Source: Methylomonas sp. (GTDB lineage: Bacteria > Pseudomonadota > Gammaproteobacteria > Methylococcales > Methylomonadaceae). Taken from it: a DNA stretch of 25,460 nt. This document shows positions 14,836 to 23,868 of the stretch, one piece after another. The notes below the pieces were generated by a model. It was not told the DNA's origin. It saw only the letters and a list, made by a program, of their open reading frames with translations, and made no database searches. The translations under genes were made by a program, and so were the position numbers. The DNA is taken from the NCBI GenBank assembly GCA_026990815.1, contig JALXCS010000075.1, positions 1 to 25,460 on the forward strand, read 5' to 3'. How positions within the stretch are numbered: position 1 is the first letter of the stretch; the number at the start of each line of letters is the position of its first letter.

Positions 14836-16053
14836 TTAAATATATCGCTGAAAAATGAGAGTCGCATTGGTGCCGCCAAAGCCAAAACTGTTGGACATAA
14901 CAGTATTCAGGGTCACATTATCCAAACGTTCTCGAACAATGGGTATGCCTTCTGCAGCAGAATCAAGCTGGACGATATTGGCTGAAGCACTGATAAAATT
15001 TTCTTCCATCATCAGTAAGGTATAAATTGCCTCATTGACGCCTGCTGCACCTAAAGCATGTCCCGTCAAAGATTTTGTTGAACTCACCTTAGATACCTGA
15101 TCAGAACCAAATACTTCTCTCAATGCTTCTAACTCGCGCCCGTCACCAACCGGTGTACTGGTACCATGAGCGTTAATGTAGTCTATTGAACCTTCGACTG
15201 TTGCCATCGCTTGCTGCATACAGCGAACTGCTCCCTCACCAGAGGGTTGCACCATATCGTAACCGTCTGAAGTGGCGCCATAGCCAATCAATTCGGCATA
15301 AATATTAGCACCACGCGCTTTGGCATGTTCCAGCTCTTCAACAACCAAAACACCCCCGCCACCTGAGATAACAAACCCATCACGGGTTTCATCATAGGGT
15401 CTGGAAGCTGTTTCTGGCGTATCATTATATTTGGAAGACAAAGCGCCCATCGCATCAAATAACACTGACATCGTCCAATGGACTTCCTCGCCGCCGCCAG
15501 CAAAAACAACATCCTGTTTGCCCAATTGAATCAACTCCATGGCATGACCAATACAATGAGCACTGGTTGCACAAGCTGAAGTAATCGAATAATTAACGCC
15601 CTTGATTTTGAATGGAGTAGCCAAACAGGCAGTATTGGTGCTGGACATGGAACGCGGCACCATATAGGGTCCAACTTTTTTTACGCCTTTCTCACGCAAA
15701 ATATCTGCTGCGGCTACTATATTTGAAGTTGAGGGACCGCCAGAACCCATAACCAAACCCGTTCTCACGTTTGACACTTCGACCTCTTCCAAGCCTGCAT
15801 CGTCAATGGCTTGTTGCATGGCAATATAATTAAAAGCGGCTCCATCTCCCATAAAACGCTTGACTTTGCGATCGATAAATTCCGTCGTATCAATTTCAAT
15901 GGCACCATGAATATGGCTACGGAAACCCAATTCGGCATAATCCTCAGCAAAACTTATTCCGGATTTTCCTTCTCTGAGGGAATTAACTACTTCGGTACGA
16001 TTATTGCCGATGCTGGAAACGATTCCCAACCCGGTAACTACAATTCGTTTCAT
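14836..16053 (-). CDS. fabB: 3-oxoacyl-ACP synthase I (FabB)
   Basis: Beta-ketoacyl-ACP synthase I, the elongating enzyme required with FabA for unsaturated fatty acids. The 405-residue protein has MKRIVVTGLGIVSSIG at the start, the active-site Cys in SITSACATSAHCIG (about residue 163), the first catalytic His in NAHGTSTPVGD and the second in KSLTGHALGAAG, and the Gly-rich end NSFGFGGTNATLIF. It follows fabA by 11 bases on the same strand, the classic gammaproteobacterial arrangement, and is of normal length. The ATG at 16051-16053 is the clear start. Confidence 0.97.
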   Translation of the reverse strand: MKRIVVTGLGIVSSIGNNRTEVVNSLREGKSGISFAEDYAELGFRSHIHGAIEIDTTEFIDRKVKRFMGDGAAFNYIAMQQAIDDAGLEEVEVSNVRTGLVMGSGGPSTSNIVAAADILREKGVKKVGPYMVPRSMSSTNTACLATPFKIKGVNYSITSACATSAHCIGHAMELIQLGKQDVVFAGGGEEVHWTMSVLFDAMGALSSKYNDTPETASRPYDETRDGFVISGGGGVLVVEELEHAKARGANIYAELIGYGATSDGYDMVQPSGEGAVRCMQQAMATVEGSIDYINAHGTSTPVGDGRELEALREVFGSDQVSKVSSTKSLTGHALGAAGVNEAIYTLLMMEENFISASANIVQLDSAAEGIPIVRERLDNVTLNTVMSNSFGFGGTNATLIFQRYI

Positions 16054-16064
16054 AATAATTTTCT

Positions 16065-16580
16065 CTAAAAATCAGACGTAGAGGTAAATAGTCCTACGCG
16101 CAAATCAGTTGCTTCGTAAATCACTTTGCCATCAACTGACATTGTGGCATCGGCAATCCCCATGACCAGTTTTCTTAAAATCACGCGCTTCATGTCAAGA
16201 TGATAGACTACTTTTTTGGCAGTAGGCAAAACCTGACCGCGGAATTTCACTTCTCCAGCTCCCAACGCCCGGCCTTTTCCTGGTCCTCCCATCCAACAAA
16301 GAAAAAAACCTACCAACTGCCACATAGCATCCAGCCCTAAACACCCCGGCATAACTGGATCGCCTTGGAAATGACAATCAAAGAACCATAAGTCAGGGTT
16401 GATATCCAGTTCAGCAATAATTTCCCCTTTGCCGTATTTTCCACCCTCATCTGAAATATGCGTAATCCGGTCCATCATCAACATATTGGGAAGAGGAAGT
16501 TGCGCATTTTCTGGGCCATATAACTCACCTCTGCCCGATTTTAATAATTCTTCGCGCGTAAAACTTTGCTGCTTCTGCAT
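16065..16580 (-). CDS. fabA: 3-hydroxydecanoyl-ACP dehydratase/isomerase (FabA)
   Basis: FabA dehydrates 3-hydroxydecanoyl-ACP and isomerises trans-2 to cis-3-decenoyl-ACP, which starts anaerobic-type unsaturated fatty acid synthesis. The 171 residues match the family along the whole length: DRITHI near 37-42, FFDCHFQGDPVMPGC with catalytic His 70, and GLDAMWQLVGFF with Asp 84. The ATG at 16578-16580 is preceded by an AGGAA ribosome binding site. The upstream spacer (16581-16783) contains a TAAGATAATACT stretch on the minus strand that could hold a -10 box, but I see no fitting -35. Confidence 0.97.
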   Translation of the reverse strand: MQKQQSFTREELLKSGRGELYGPENAQLPLPNMLMMDRITHISDEGGKYGKGEIIAELDINPDLWFFDCHFQGDPVMPGCLGLDAMWQLVGFFLCWMGGPGKGRALGAGEVKFRGQVLPTAKKVVYHLDMKRVILRKLVMGIADATMSVDGKVIYEATDLRVGLFTSTSDF

Positions 16581-16783
16581 GGAATGTGTTCCTGAAATAA
16601 CTAAACAAACTTAGTATTATCTTACAGAAAACAAAAAAAATCAGCTCTAATTTCCCCCAAAAAAACTTGTGTTTGACTATTCCCCGAATTTCCATCAGGT
16701 AATTAATCACAAAATATCTACGCTTACTTTCAAAATGGCATATTTTTGTCAGTACATACGGACTGAAAGAAGATATACAGATT

Positions 16784-18856
16784 TTATCTGGCCATCTCTT
16801 CCAACAACACCATTTGAGCTTGAAAAGGCTTTTCCCCCTTTGGTTGCATGTGCAGATAACTACCGTCATTTTGTAAAATCCAGGCCTGCGAATCATCTTT
16901 GAGATAACAATCCAGATCATGCATGATACGCTCACGAAGCTTAGGGTTCTCGATAGGAAAACAAGTCTCCACACGGCTAAACATATTACGGTTCATCAAA
17001 TCTGCACTAGCCGCATAAATCTCAGGATTCCCGTCATTTTCAAAAACATAAACGCGACTATGCTCCAGAAACCGTCCGATAATGGAGCGGATCTCAATTT
17101 TCTCAGAAACACCTGGTATTCCTGGCTTTAAACAACAAATACCTCGTACAATCAATCTTATTTCAACACCCGCCCGTGATGCCCGATAAAGTGCCTGGAT
17201 TGCTTGCTCTTCTACGATAGCATTCACTTTGATGATAATCCGCGCCGGCTTGCCAAGCTTGGCATTTTTAGCTTCTCTTTCAATTTTTTCAATCAATCTT
17301 TTGTGTAGCGTAAATGGTGATTGCAGAAGCTTATTTAACCGGGTCACTTTCCCTAAACTGGTTAACTGAACAAAAATTTTCCTGACATCCTCGCCCAATT
17401 CTTTGTTACATGAAAAAAGCCCATAATCAGTATATAAACGTGCGGTTTTAGAATGATAATTCCCTGTTCCCAAATGGATATAATTGCGCAGTCTTTTTCC
17501 TTCTTTCCTTAACACCAAACACATTTTGGCATGGGTTTTATAACCCACTACACCATAAACCACATGAACAGCAGCATCTTGCAATCGCTCGGCCAAATCA
17601 ATATTTGCCTGCTCATCAAATCGCGCCCGCAGTTCAATAACCACAGTAACCTCTTTTCCCTCACGAGCTGCCTTTACCAGAGCTGCGACAATAGCAGAAT
17701 CGGTTCCGGTTCGATACAGGGTTTGCTTAATTGCCAATACATATGGGTCTATTGCAGCTTGCCGGACAAAATCAATAACCGGGCTAAAAGACTCAAAAGG
17801 ATGATGCAACAAAATATCCTGCTTTTTGATGGCGTCAAAAATATTCTGACTTTTTGCCAGAATAGCTGGAACGGAAGGTTTAAAAGCTTTAAATTTCAAA
17901 TCAGGACGATCGATCAAACTATAAATTGCTTGTAACCGATTCAAATTTACCGGACCATTTACCTTAAAAACACGTTCCTTGTTCATCGCAAATAAGGAGC
18001 GTAAAAATTCAATCGTGTCTTCAGGGCAATTGGCGTCAATTTCCAATCTCACTTCATCGCCATAGTTGCGCATCGCGAGCTTACCCTCAAGGGCATCCAG
18101 CAAATCATCAATAGCTTCATCATCAACAAATAAATCACTATTTCGAGTTACTCGAAACTGGTAACAACCTTTTACAGTCATGCCAGTAAATAATTCCTCA
18201 ACAAATTCATGGATGATCGATGATAAGAAAACAAAATCATGTGGTCCACTGTCAGTCAAATCCTCAGGCAACTGAATAATTCTGGGTAATGCTCGTGGAG
18301 CCTGCAAAATAGCTCTACCGCTGTTGCGGCCAAAAGCATCCTTGCCTGTCAAAGAAATAATGAAAGTTAAACTTTTATTTAAAATACGCGGAAAAGGATG
18401 AGCTGAATCCAAACCAACAGGCGTCAAAATAGGCATTAAAGCCTCGTAAAAATACTGCTGTAGCCAGGCCCGCTGGGAATCAGTCCAATCTCTTCGTCTG
18501 ATGAAACGGATATTTTCGGTTTCTAGTGCCGGAAGCAAAACCTCATTAAGAATATGATATTGATTTGCCACCAGTTTATTAGCTTTCCTGGAAATCAAAG
18601 TCAGCTGTTCAGCAGGCTTCAGCCCATCGATGCTAACTGATTCAGGATCCATTTTAGCCATCTGTAAAACACTGGCTACTCGAACTTCATAAAATTCATC
18701 GAGATTGGAACTGGAAATGCAAAGATAATTAAGTCTTTCCAATAATGGAATAGTCTCAATTTCCGCTTGCGCTAAAACCCGCAAATTAAATTCCAGAAGA
18801 CTGGATTCTCGGTTTAGATAATACTCTGGATTTAACAATTCTTTGTTATCGTTCAT
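16784..18856 (-). CDS. ppk1: Polyphosphate kinase 1
   Basis: Ppk1 transfers the terminal phosphate of ATP to inorganic polyphosphate at the membrane. The protein (690 aa) begins with YYLNRESSLLEFNLRVLAQA as in the family N domain, has SNLDEFYEVRVASV, the head-domain region, and both phospholipase-D-like catalytic domains: YKTHAKMCLVLRKEG with the autophosphorylated His, and RSIIGRFLEHSRVYVF with the second His. The C-terminal WILQNDGSY and QPKGEK motifs are also typical. I take the ATG at 18854-18856; a TTG at 18868 is possible. It lies 8 bases after the stop of the methyltransferase gene, suggesting one transcript with folP. Confidence 0.96.
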   Translation of the reverse strand: MNDNKELLNPEYYLNRESSLLEFNLRVLAQAEIETIPLLERLNYLCISSSNLDEFYEVRVASVLQMAKMDPESVSIDGLKPAEQLTLISRKANKLVANQYHILNEVLLPALETENIRFIRRRDWTDSQRAWLQQYFYEALMPILTPVGLDSAHPFPRILNKSLTFIISLTGKDAFGRNSGRAILQAPRALPRIIQLPEDLTDSGPHDFVFLSSIIHEFVEELFTGMTVKGCYQFRVTRNSDLFVDDEAIDDLLDALEGKLAMRNYGDEVRLEIDANCPEDTIEFLRSLFAMNKERVFKVNGPVNLNRLQAIYSLIDRPDLKFKAFKPSVPAILAKSQNIFDAIKKQDILLHHPFESFSPVIDFVRQAAIDPYVLAIKQTLYRTGTDSAIVAALVKAAREGKEVTVVIELRARFDEQANIDLAERLQDAAVHVVYGVVGYKTHAKMCLVLRKEGKRLRNYIHLGTGNYHSKTARLYTDYGLFSCNKELGEDVRKIFVQLTSLGKVTRLNKLLQSPFTLHKRLIEKIEREAKNAKLGKPARIIIKVNAIVEEQAIQALYRASRAGVEIRLIVRGICCLKPGIPGVSEKIEIRSIIGRFLEHSRVYVFENDGNPEIYAASADLMNRNMFSRVETCFPIENPKLRERIMHDLDCYLKDDSQAWILQNDGSYLHMQPKGEKPFQAQMVLLEEMAR

Positions 18857-18864
18857 CTTGTCTT

Positions 18865-19518
18865 TCAAGTCATCCTTCCTTTAATCAAAACGTGTCGATC
18901 ACTTACTTGCTGCACTTCAAAATTTAACTCTGCCATAGCTAATTGAAAATTAATTTCATCAAGCGTGAAAGCTGCCAGCAGGGAATGATAAAAATCGTGT
19001 TTGAGAATATCAGACTCATCATTTGCATATTTTTCAACCAGTTTTTGTGCTGTTTCTTCATTAACAGGACGCAATAAATCCATAACTGTAATATTGCCAC
19101 CCTCTCTCACGCATTGCTTTATGGTATTCCAAAGCACTTGCGGATCGGGCAAATGATGTAACAAGCTATTACTAAAAATGACATCATAACTTTCAAGAGG
19201 ACTAGGTAATGGCAATTTAGCATGAACAAAGTTAACTCGCTTAAGCAAGGTATTCGGAATCAAGTTTTCCCCATACTTCAGCATTGCCCTGGAGCCATCA
19301 AGCGCATCAACTCGGCATTTTGGAAACTTTCTGGCAAATCTAAAACTAATATCCCCGGGCCCACATCCTAAATCCAACGCTTTTCCAGAAAAATCCAATC
19401 CGACATCATGACAGACCTGTGTTACAAAATAATGATGAGACTCAGAAAAATCTGCCTCGGCATAAGCCTTTACTTGTTCCGGGTCCTCCATCAATTCAGG
19501 TTCCAGTTTTCTATCCAC
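18865..19518 (-). CDS. Class I SAM-dependent methyltransferase, substrate unknown
   Basis: A Rossmann-type methyltransferase of about 217 residues. Motif I is ALDLGCGPGD (about 47-56), followed by VDALDGSRAML (motif II acid), YDVIFSNSLLHHLPD and GGNITVMDLLRP. The N-terminus PELMEDPEQVKAYAEADFSE is typical of a small uncharacterised group. The start is chosen as GTG at 19516-19518: AGAGGG lies seven bases before it, and this gives an 8-base overlap with the previous gene. An ATG at 19491 is the alternative, and a TTG at 19599 would overlap far into the neighbour. Placement before ppk1 does not reveal its substrate. Confidence 0.85.
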   Translation of the reverse strand: MDRKLEPELMEDPEQVKAYAEADFSESHHYFVTQVCHDVGLDFSGKALDLGCGPGDISFRFARKFPKCRVDALDGSRAMLKYGENLIPNTLLKRVNFVHAKLPLPSPLESYDVIFSNSLLHHLPDPQVLWNTIKQCVREGGNITVMDLLRPVNEETAQKLVEKYANDESDILKHDFYHSLLAAFTLDEINFQLAMAELNFEVQQVSDRHVLIKGRMT

Positions 19519-20434
19519 TGACAAACCCTCTGTTTCCTTGTAAGCCACCAGTATGGATAGCAATAATTCGCTGACCGGCTCTAAAAAAACCTTGCTCAAT
19601 CAAGTCATAAATTCCATACAGCATTTTCCCGGTATAAACCGGTTCCAGCTCAATTCCAGTTTGTTTTTGAAAATAATGAATAAAATTGATTAGCTCAGGC
19701 TGAGTGTTGGCAAACCCTCCAAAGTGATAATCGTGATTAATTAGCCAGCTATTGTCAGTCATAATATGACGTTTTAGTAATTTCTGAACATTTTGCTCTA
19801 AAAAAGACCGGCCTTTTAATGCCGCAAATCCAATAACTATTTTCCGCTTCTGAACAGTGTCAATCAGACCGGCCAAAGTCGTTGCTGTCCCACAGGGAAC
19901 ACACAACACATCAAAAGGAATATTAATTTCTTCAATTATTTTTGCTATCCCTTGCAAAGCATATTTTACAGCTCCTCCTTCTGGCAGCCAATATTCGTTT
20001 GGTTGTTGCATTGGTATTTTGCAAACATCTCTTAATTCCCGATAACTTGACCGGGAAATAAACTTGAGTTGCATACCCCATTCATGACAATCCTTGAGTG
20101 TCGGGTTTAAATGCTTCGGTTTTTCGCCTCGAACAAATGCAGTTGTAGTAACATTTAAAACCTTACCAATATAAGCCAATGCATGAAGATGATTAGAATA
20201 TTGACCTCCCATACTGACAATAGAATCGTTATTATTTAATAGGGCATGATGCAGAACATATTTCAATTTACGCCATTTGTTGCCAGAAACAATAGGATGC
20301 AGCAAATCGTCACGCTTGATCCATAGTTCGGTTTTGTGCTGCCGTAAAAAAGGATCACAAACATTAGTTAATGAAGAACGCTGTAATTGCAGTTCGAATT
20401 CTTCAAGTGTGGCTAATGTTGCTAATTTATTCAA
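19511..20434 (-). CDS. PLP-dependent ACC deaminase / D-cysteine desulfhydrase-like protein
   Basis: A fold-type II pyridoxal-phosphate enzyme of the 1-aminocyclopropane-1-carboxylate deaminase / D-cysteine desulfhydrase group. ELWIKRDDLLHPIVSGNKWR gives the PLP-binding Lys in SGNKWRKLKY, GGQYSNHLHALAYIG follows, then PCGTATTLAGLI for phosphate binding and IHTGGLQGNRGF near the end. The specific ACC-deaminase substrate residues cannot be judged by eye, so D-cysteine or another D-amino acid is equally possible. The start is uncertain: the TTG at 20434 overlaps folP by 8 bases and is my choice; ATG codons at 20500 and 20497 would overlap it by about 70. The end overlaps the methyltransferase start by 8 bases. 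Confidence 0.85.
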   Translation of the reverse strand: MNKLATLATLEEFELQLQRSSLTNVCDPFLRQHKTELWIKRDDLLHPIVSGNKWRKLKYVLHHALLNNNDSIVSMGGQYSNHLHALAYIGKVLNVTTTAFVRGEKPKHLNPTLKDCHEWGMQLKFISRSSYRELRDVCKIPMQQPNEYWLPEGGAVKYALQGIAKIIEEINIPFDVLCVPCGTATTLAGLIDTVQKRKIVIGFAALKGRSFLEQNVQKLLKRHIMTDNSWLINHDYHFGGFANTQPELINFIHYFQKQTGIELEPVYTGKMLYGIYDLIEQGFFRAGQRIIAIHTGGLQGNRGFVSG

Positions 20435-21260
20435 TTTGTTGCTGGGATTGCTTGATTGCCCAGGCAATATCAGCTGCCTGTCGATTTTCCTTGACATCAT
20501 GAACCCGGAATATTTGAACACCATTCATAACAGCAATTGTGGTTGTTGCAGCGGTTGCCGTTGCCAGTTCCGTTGGCTCCGAAACATTACAGATTTTACC
20601 CAGGAAGCCTTTGCGGCTGGTTCCAAGTAAAACCGGGAAATCAGTAGCTACGAATCGTTGCAGAGCAGCGAGTAAATCAAAATTATCCTGTTTCCGTTTG
20701 CCAAAACCAATCCCTGGATCAATCGCAATATTTGATTTTGGAATTCCTGCTTTTAACGCAGCTTGAATACGCTGCTCAAGAAATACCAGGACTTCATCAA
20801 CCACTTCCTGATAATAAGGCTGGTCTTGCATATTTTTGGGTTTTCCTTGCATGTGCATCAAGATAATTGGCGTATTCCGTTCTGAAGCGAGCTTCAAAAT
20901 AGTTTCATCATCACGTCCAGCTGAAATATCGTTAATCATATTGGCGCCTGCATCAAGTGCAGCCCTGGCAACTTTTGCTTGGGTAGTGTCAATACTGATC
21001 GGTATTTCAACAGAAATGCTTTCCCGAATTGCCTCAATCACCGGAACTACTCTTCGGATTTGCTCATCGACAGAAACTGCATCAGAACCGGGTTGCGTCG
21101 ATTCTCCGCCAATATCAATGAGGTCCGCGCCTTCATCAATCATGGCGATAGCTTGTCGAATTGCGGCGCCAACGCCAGTAAATTGACCGCCATCGGAAAA
21201 ACTGTCCGGGGTGGCATTTAGAATTCCCATAATCATTGGCTTATCAATTTTTTTAAACAT
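20427..21260 (-). CDS. folP: Dihydropteroate synthase (folate pathway)
   Basis: FolP joins p-aminobenzoate to dihydropterin diphosphate to form dihydropteroate. The 277-residue protein has GILNATPDSFSDGG, LIDIGGESTQPGSD, PISIDTTQAKVA, INDISAG, LMHMQGKP, IDPGIGFGKR, LLGTSRKGFLG and FRVHDV, the complete classical series of motifs. The ATG at 21258-21260 is preferred to a TTG six codons upstream. It heads a minus-strand run that continues with the PLP enzyme, the methyltransferase and ppk1, and is divergent to the H4MPT block. A second, distinct DHPS-like protein is encoded at 21909-23297. Confidence 0.95.
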   Translation of the reverse strand: MFKKIDKPMIMGILNATPDSFSDGGQFTGVGAAIRQAIAMIDEGADLIDIGGESTQPGSDAVSVDEQIRRVVPVIEAIRESISVEIPISIDTTQAKVARAALDAGANMINDISAGRDDETILKLASERNTPIILMHMQGKPKNMQDQPYYQEVVDEVLVFLEQRIQAALKAGIPKSNIAIDPGIGFGKRKQDNFDLLAALQRFVATDFPVLLGTSRKGFLGKICNVSEPTELATATAATTTIAVMNGVQIFRVHDVKENRQAADIAWAIKQSQQQIE

Positions 21261-21308
21261 ACCCGTGCCTAGCAGCAAAGCTTTGATTTTGAAACTGGAT
21301 CATTAGTA

Positions 21309-21314
21309 TATAAT
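21309..21314 (+). promoter_or_regulatory. Candidate -10 box for the H4MPT operon
   Basis: A perfect TATAAT lies 28 bases before the ATG at 21343 in the 82-bp spacer between divergent folP and dmrB. The nearest -35-like hexamers are TTGATT (21283-21288, spacing 20) and TTGAAA (21289-21294, spacing 14); neither has standard spacing, so the assignment rests on the -10 box and position alone. Confidence 0.4.
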
Positions 21315-21342
21315 ATTCACCCGGTTAATATTGAAGACACTC

Positions 21343-21912
21343 ATGGGAAAATCTCGTCTTGCCTGGGCCATCACTGGCTCTGGCCATTATATTGAAGAAT
21401 GCCTGGATTATGTGCTCACTCTGGAAGATGTCGACCTATATATCAGCCAAGCTGGCGAGGAAGTATTAAAAATGTACCGCATTGACATTAAAAAACTTCG
21501 TGAAAACATGCCGGTTTATCGTGATAAGGCTGCTTCTGCCCCCCCTGTTGGACTGTTTTACAAAGGCTATTATCACACATTTGTGATGGCGCCAACGACA
21601 TCCAATACAGTTGCTAAATGTGTATTAGGAATTGCCGATTCACTCGCAACCAATCTCTACTCACAAGCAGGCAAATGCCGGATTCCCAGTATTGTTTATC
21701 CCTGCGACATAGCTCCAGAAATGGAAACCACCGCCCCGGGAGGAAAAGTGATGGTTTACCCCCGCAAAGTTGATCTGGAAGCCACAGATAAATTACGTGG
21801 CTTTGAATATACCCAAGTAGTCGAAAGCGTTGAGGAACTCGTTGAAGCAGTCAATAACAGATTACAATCACAAAACCGCGCTCAAGCTGAAACAAGTGAA
21901 AAACCTACATGA
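21343..21912 (+). CDS. dmrB: Archaeal-type flavoprotein, probable dihydromethanopterin reductase
   Basis: A 189-residue protein of the FMN-binding flavoprotein group that includes archaeal flavoprotein AfpA and bacterial DmrB, which reduces dihydromethanopterin to tetrahydromethanopterin in methylotrophs. LAWAITGSGHYIEECLDYVL is the N-terminal flavin-binding strand-loop-helix, followed by FVMAPTTSNTVAKCVLGIADSL, the family core, and IVYPCDIAPEMETTAPGG with conserved Cys and Pro. The ATG at 21343 is preferred over an upstream TTG at 21331. The stop overlaps the next gene's start by four bases. The DmrB assignment rests on family and strong cluster context; AfpA-like electron transfer is the alternative. 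Confidence 0.75.
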   Translation: MGKSRLAWAITGSGHYIEECLDYVLTLEDVDLYISQAGEEVLKMYRIDIKKLRENMPVYRDKAASAPPVGLFYKGYYHTFVMAPTTSNTVAKCVLGIADSLATNLYSQAGKCRIPSIVYPCDIAPEMETTAPGGKVMVYPRKVDLEATDKLRGFEYTQVVESVEELVEAVNNRLQSQNRAQAETSEKPT

Positions 21913-23297
21913 CTGAACATATCCTATTTCTGACCGGAAAACTTGCTGAAAAACAGTTGCGCCAGATTCTTGAAAAAATACAGCCTGATTTTTCCTGGAC
22001 CATTCATCAACTTGGGGTTAAAGTTGCCGCTTTGATGACTGCTGAAATGATTGGCAGACGATTAAAAGACACTTATTCTGCTGACCGAATCATCGTTCCA
22101 GGACGATGTCGAGGCGATCTAGAAGCATTGTCTAACAACCTCAGTTTACCAGTCGAACGTGGTCCGGAAGAATTAAAGGATTTACCGCTTTTTTTTGGCA
22201 AAGAAGCCCATAAACCGGATCTTTCTCAGTATAAAGTCAAAATTTTTGCTGAAATTGTTGATGCTCCCAAAAGCAGCATCGAAAAAATTATTGAACGCGC
22301 CTATTATTTTCAATCTAATGGTGCTGATGTGATAGATATTGGCTGTCTACCTGATACCGATTTCCCCCATCTTGAACAGACCATTCAAACATTAAAGCAA
22401 CAAGGTTTTACCGTCAGTATTGATTCACTGGAAACCAATGACTTGGTTCGCGGTGGTAAAGCAGGGGCAGATTATATGTTAAGCCTTCATGAATCAACCT
22501 TATGGGTTGCCGAACAAGTGCAGGCAATACCCATTGTTATCCCCGAAAAACATGCCGACCTTGCATCATTGGACCGGTCCATTGGAATTTTGCAAAAAAA
22601 CAATCGTACTTTTATTGTCGATCCGATTCTTGATCCATTACATTTTGGCTTTACTGAATCCATCGTGCGTTATCATCAAGTCAGAGAAAAATATCCTAAT
22701 ATTGAAATGATGCTTGGCTTAGGCAATATTACCGAGCTTACTCATGCTGATACCATGGGTATGAATGCCTTGATGCTGGGCATTTGTTCTGAATTAAATA
22801 TCAATTACATTCTGGCGACCGAAGTCAGTCAACATGCCTGTAACGCCGTTAAAGAAGCAGATCTGGCGCGTAGAATCATGCTAGCAGCAGCAAATCTCAA
22901 CACCTTGCCAAAACATATTGATTCCGGAATGATGGCACTTCACGAAACTGCACCATTCCCCTATTCTCTATCAGAAATCAAGGATTTGGCTGTGCAAATT
23001 ACTGACCCCAGTTATCGTATTCAAATCAGCGAGGAAGGAATCCATATTTTTAATCGGGATGGCCTGTATAGCGCAACAGACCCTTTTGGTCTGTTTCCAA
23101 ATCTAGCTGTCGAAAATGATTCTGGACATGCTTTTTATCTCGGCGTAGAACTTGCCCGGGCAGAAATCGCATGGCAATTAGGTAAACGCTTTAATCAGGA
23201 TCAGGCTCTGAACTGGGGTTGTGCAGCAAAACCGACTGATGAAACAATCGATGTCCACACCTTCAAACCAGCAGGGACAACATTTAAAAAAAAATAG
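21909..23297 (+). CDS. Dihydropteroate synthase-like protein of H4MPT synthesis
   Basis: A 462-residue protein with a DHPS-type (pterin-binding) TIM-barrel, as found in archaea and H4MPT-containing methylotrophs, where it is thought to act in methanopterin synthesis on a different aryl substrate than p-aminobenzoate. The first 100 residues form an extra N-terminal domain (RRLKDTYSADRIIVPGRCRGDL, LPVERGPEELKDLP). The barrel begins near KIFAEIVDAPK, then GADVIDIGCLPDTDFP, TVSIDSLETND, and MLGLGNITELTHADTMGMN; a C-terminal domain follows after about residue 340. It starts within the ATGA overlap with dmrB. The family is clear by length, layout and neighbours; the exact reaction in bacteria is inferred. 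Confidence 0.85.
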   Translation: MTEHILFLTGKLAEKQLRQILEKIQPDFSWTIHQLGVKVAALMTAEMIGRRLKDTYSADRIIVPGRCRGDLEALSNNLSLPVERGPEELKDLPLFFGKEAHKPDLSQYKVKIFAEIVDAPKSSIEKIIERAYYFQSNGADVIDIGCLPDTDFPHLEQTIQTLKQQGFTVSIDSLETNDLVRGGKAGADYMLSLHESTLWVAEQVQAIPIVIPEKHADLASLDRSIGILQKNNRTFIVDPILDPLHFGFTESIVRYHQVREKYPNIEMMLGLGNITELTHADTMGMNALMLGICSELNINYILATEVSQHACNAVKEADLARRIMLAAANLNTLPKHIDSGMMALHETAPFPYSLSEIKDLAVQITDPSYRIQISEEGIHIFNRDGLYSATDPFGLFPNLAVENDSGHAFYLGVELARAEIAWQLGKRFNQDQALNWGCAAKPTDETIDVHTFKPAGTTFKKK

Positions 23298-23301
23298 GTT
23301 C

Positions 23302-23868
23302 ATGATTCAAGAGACTATCGTAACGACACAAAACGCCAATGGGCAGGTGCATATTGCGCCAATGGGTGTTCATGTTATGGCTGATGGCTATTTGATAATG
23401 CCATTTCGACCCTCAACAACGCTAGAAAACATATTAATCAATAAAACCTTGGTTATTAACTATTGTGATGACGTACGCATTTTCGCCGGCTGTTTAACAG
23501 ACAGACGTGATTGGCCAGTAAAGAAAACAGAAAAAATTTCCGGATATTTCCTGAAAAATGCATTGGCGCATCAAGAGCTTGAATTGATTAGAACTGAACA
23601 AGATCAATCCCGCCCAAAGCTATATTGTAAAACAATCCATACCGTCAATCATGCCCCTTTCTCTGGGTTTAACCGCGCTCAATATTCAGTCCTTGAACTG
23701 GCAATTCTGGTTAGCCGCTTAAAAATGCTGCCGTGGGAAAAGATTTCTAATGAAATTGAATATCTAAAAATCGGTTTGGAAAAAACTGCGGGAGACAAGG
23801 AACTAAAAGCCTGGCAATGGTTGATGGAAAAAATAGAAACTTTCAGACAGGAGAATAACCACCCATGA
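23302..23868 (+). CDS. DUF447 family flavin-binding-like protein
   Basis: The 188-residue product belongs to DUF447, a group shared by methanogens and H4MPT-using methylotrophs with a split-barrel, FMN-binding-like fold at the N-terminus. MIQETIVTTQNANGQVHIAPMG and PFRPSTTLENILINKTLVINYCDDVRIFA fit that barrel; the second half is mostly helical (NRAQYSVLELAILVSRL, EIEYLKIGLEKTAG). Function is unknown, but the position between the DHPS-like gene and the MfnB homologue points to a role in H4MPT or methanofuran cofactor synthesis. The ATG at 23302 follows the previous stop by four bases; the open frame runs further upstream inside that gene, which I do not count. It overlaps the next gene by four bases. 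Confidence 0.85.
   Translation: MIQETIVTTQNANGQVHIAPMGVHVMADGYLIMPFRPSTTLENILINKTLVINYCDDVRIFAGCLTDRRDWPVKKTEKISGYFLKNALAHQELELIRTEQDQSRPKLYCKTIHTVNHAPFSGFNRAQYSVLELAILVSRLKMLPWEKISNEIEYLKIGLEKTAGDKELKAWQWLMEKIETFRQENNHP

Noticed and set aside
16753..16770. TCAGT/ACTGA inverted repeat as a ppk1 terminator
   Set aside because: The stem is only five pairs with an eight-base loop and no T-run on the minus strand.
16525..16974. 149-codon minus-strand frame bridging ppk1 and fabA
   Set aside because: It overlaps the ends of two well-supported genes in another frame and has no family features.
17531..17935. 134-codon plus-strand frame
   Set aside because: It lies wholly inside ppk1 on the opposite strand; ppk1 is strongly supported by its motifs.
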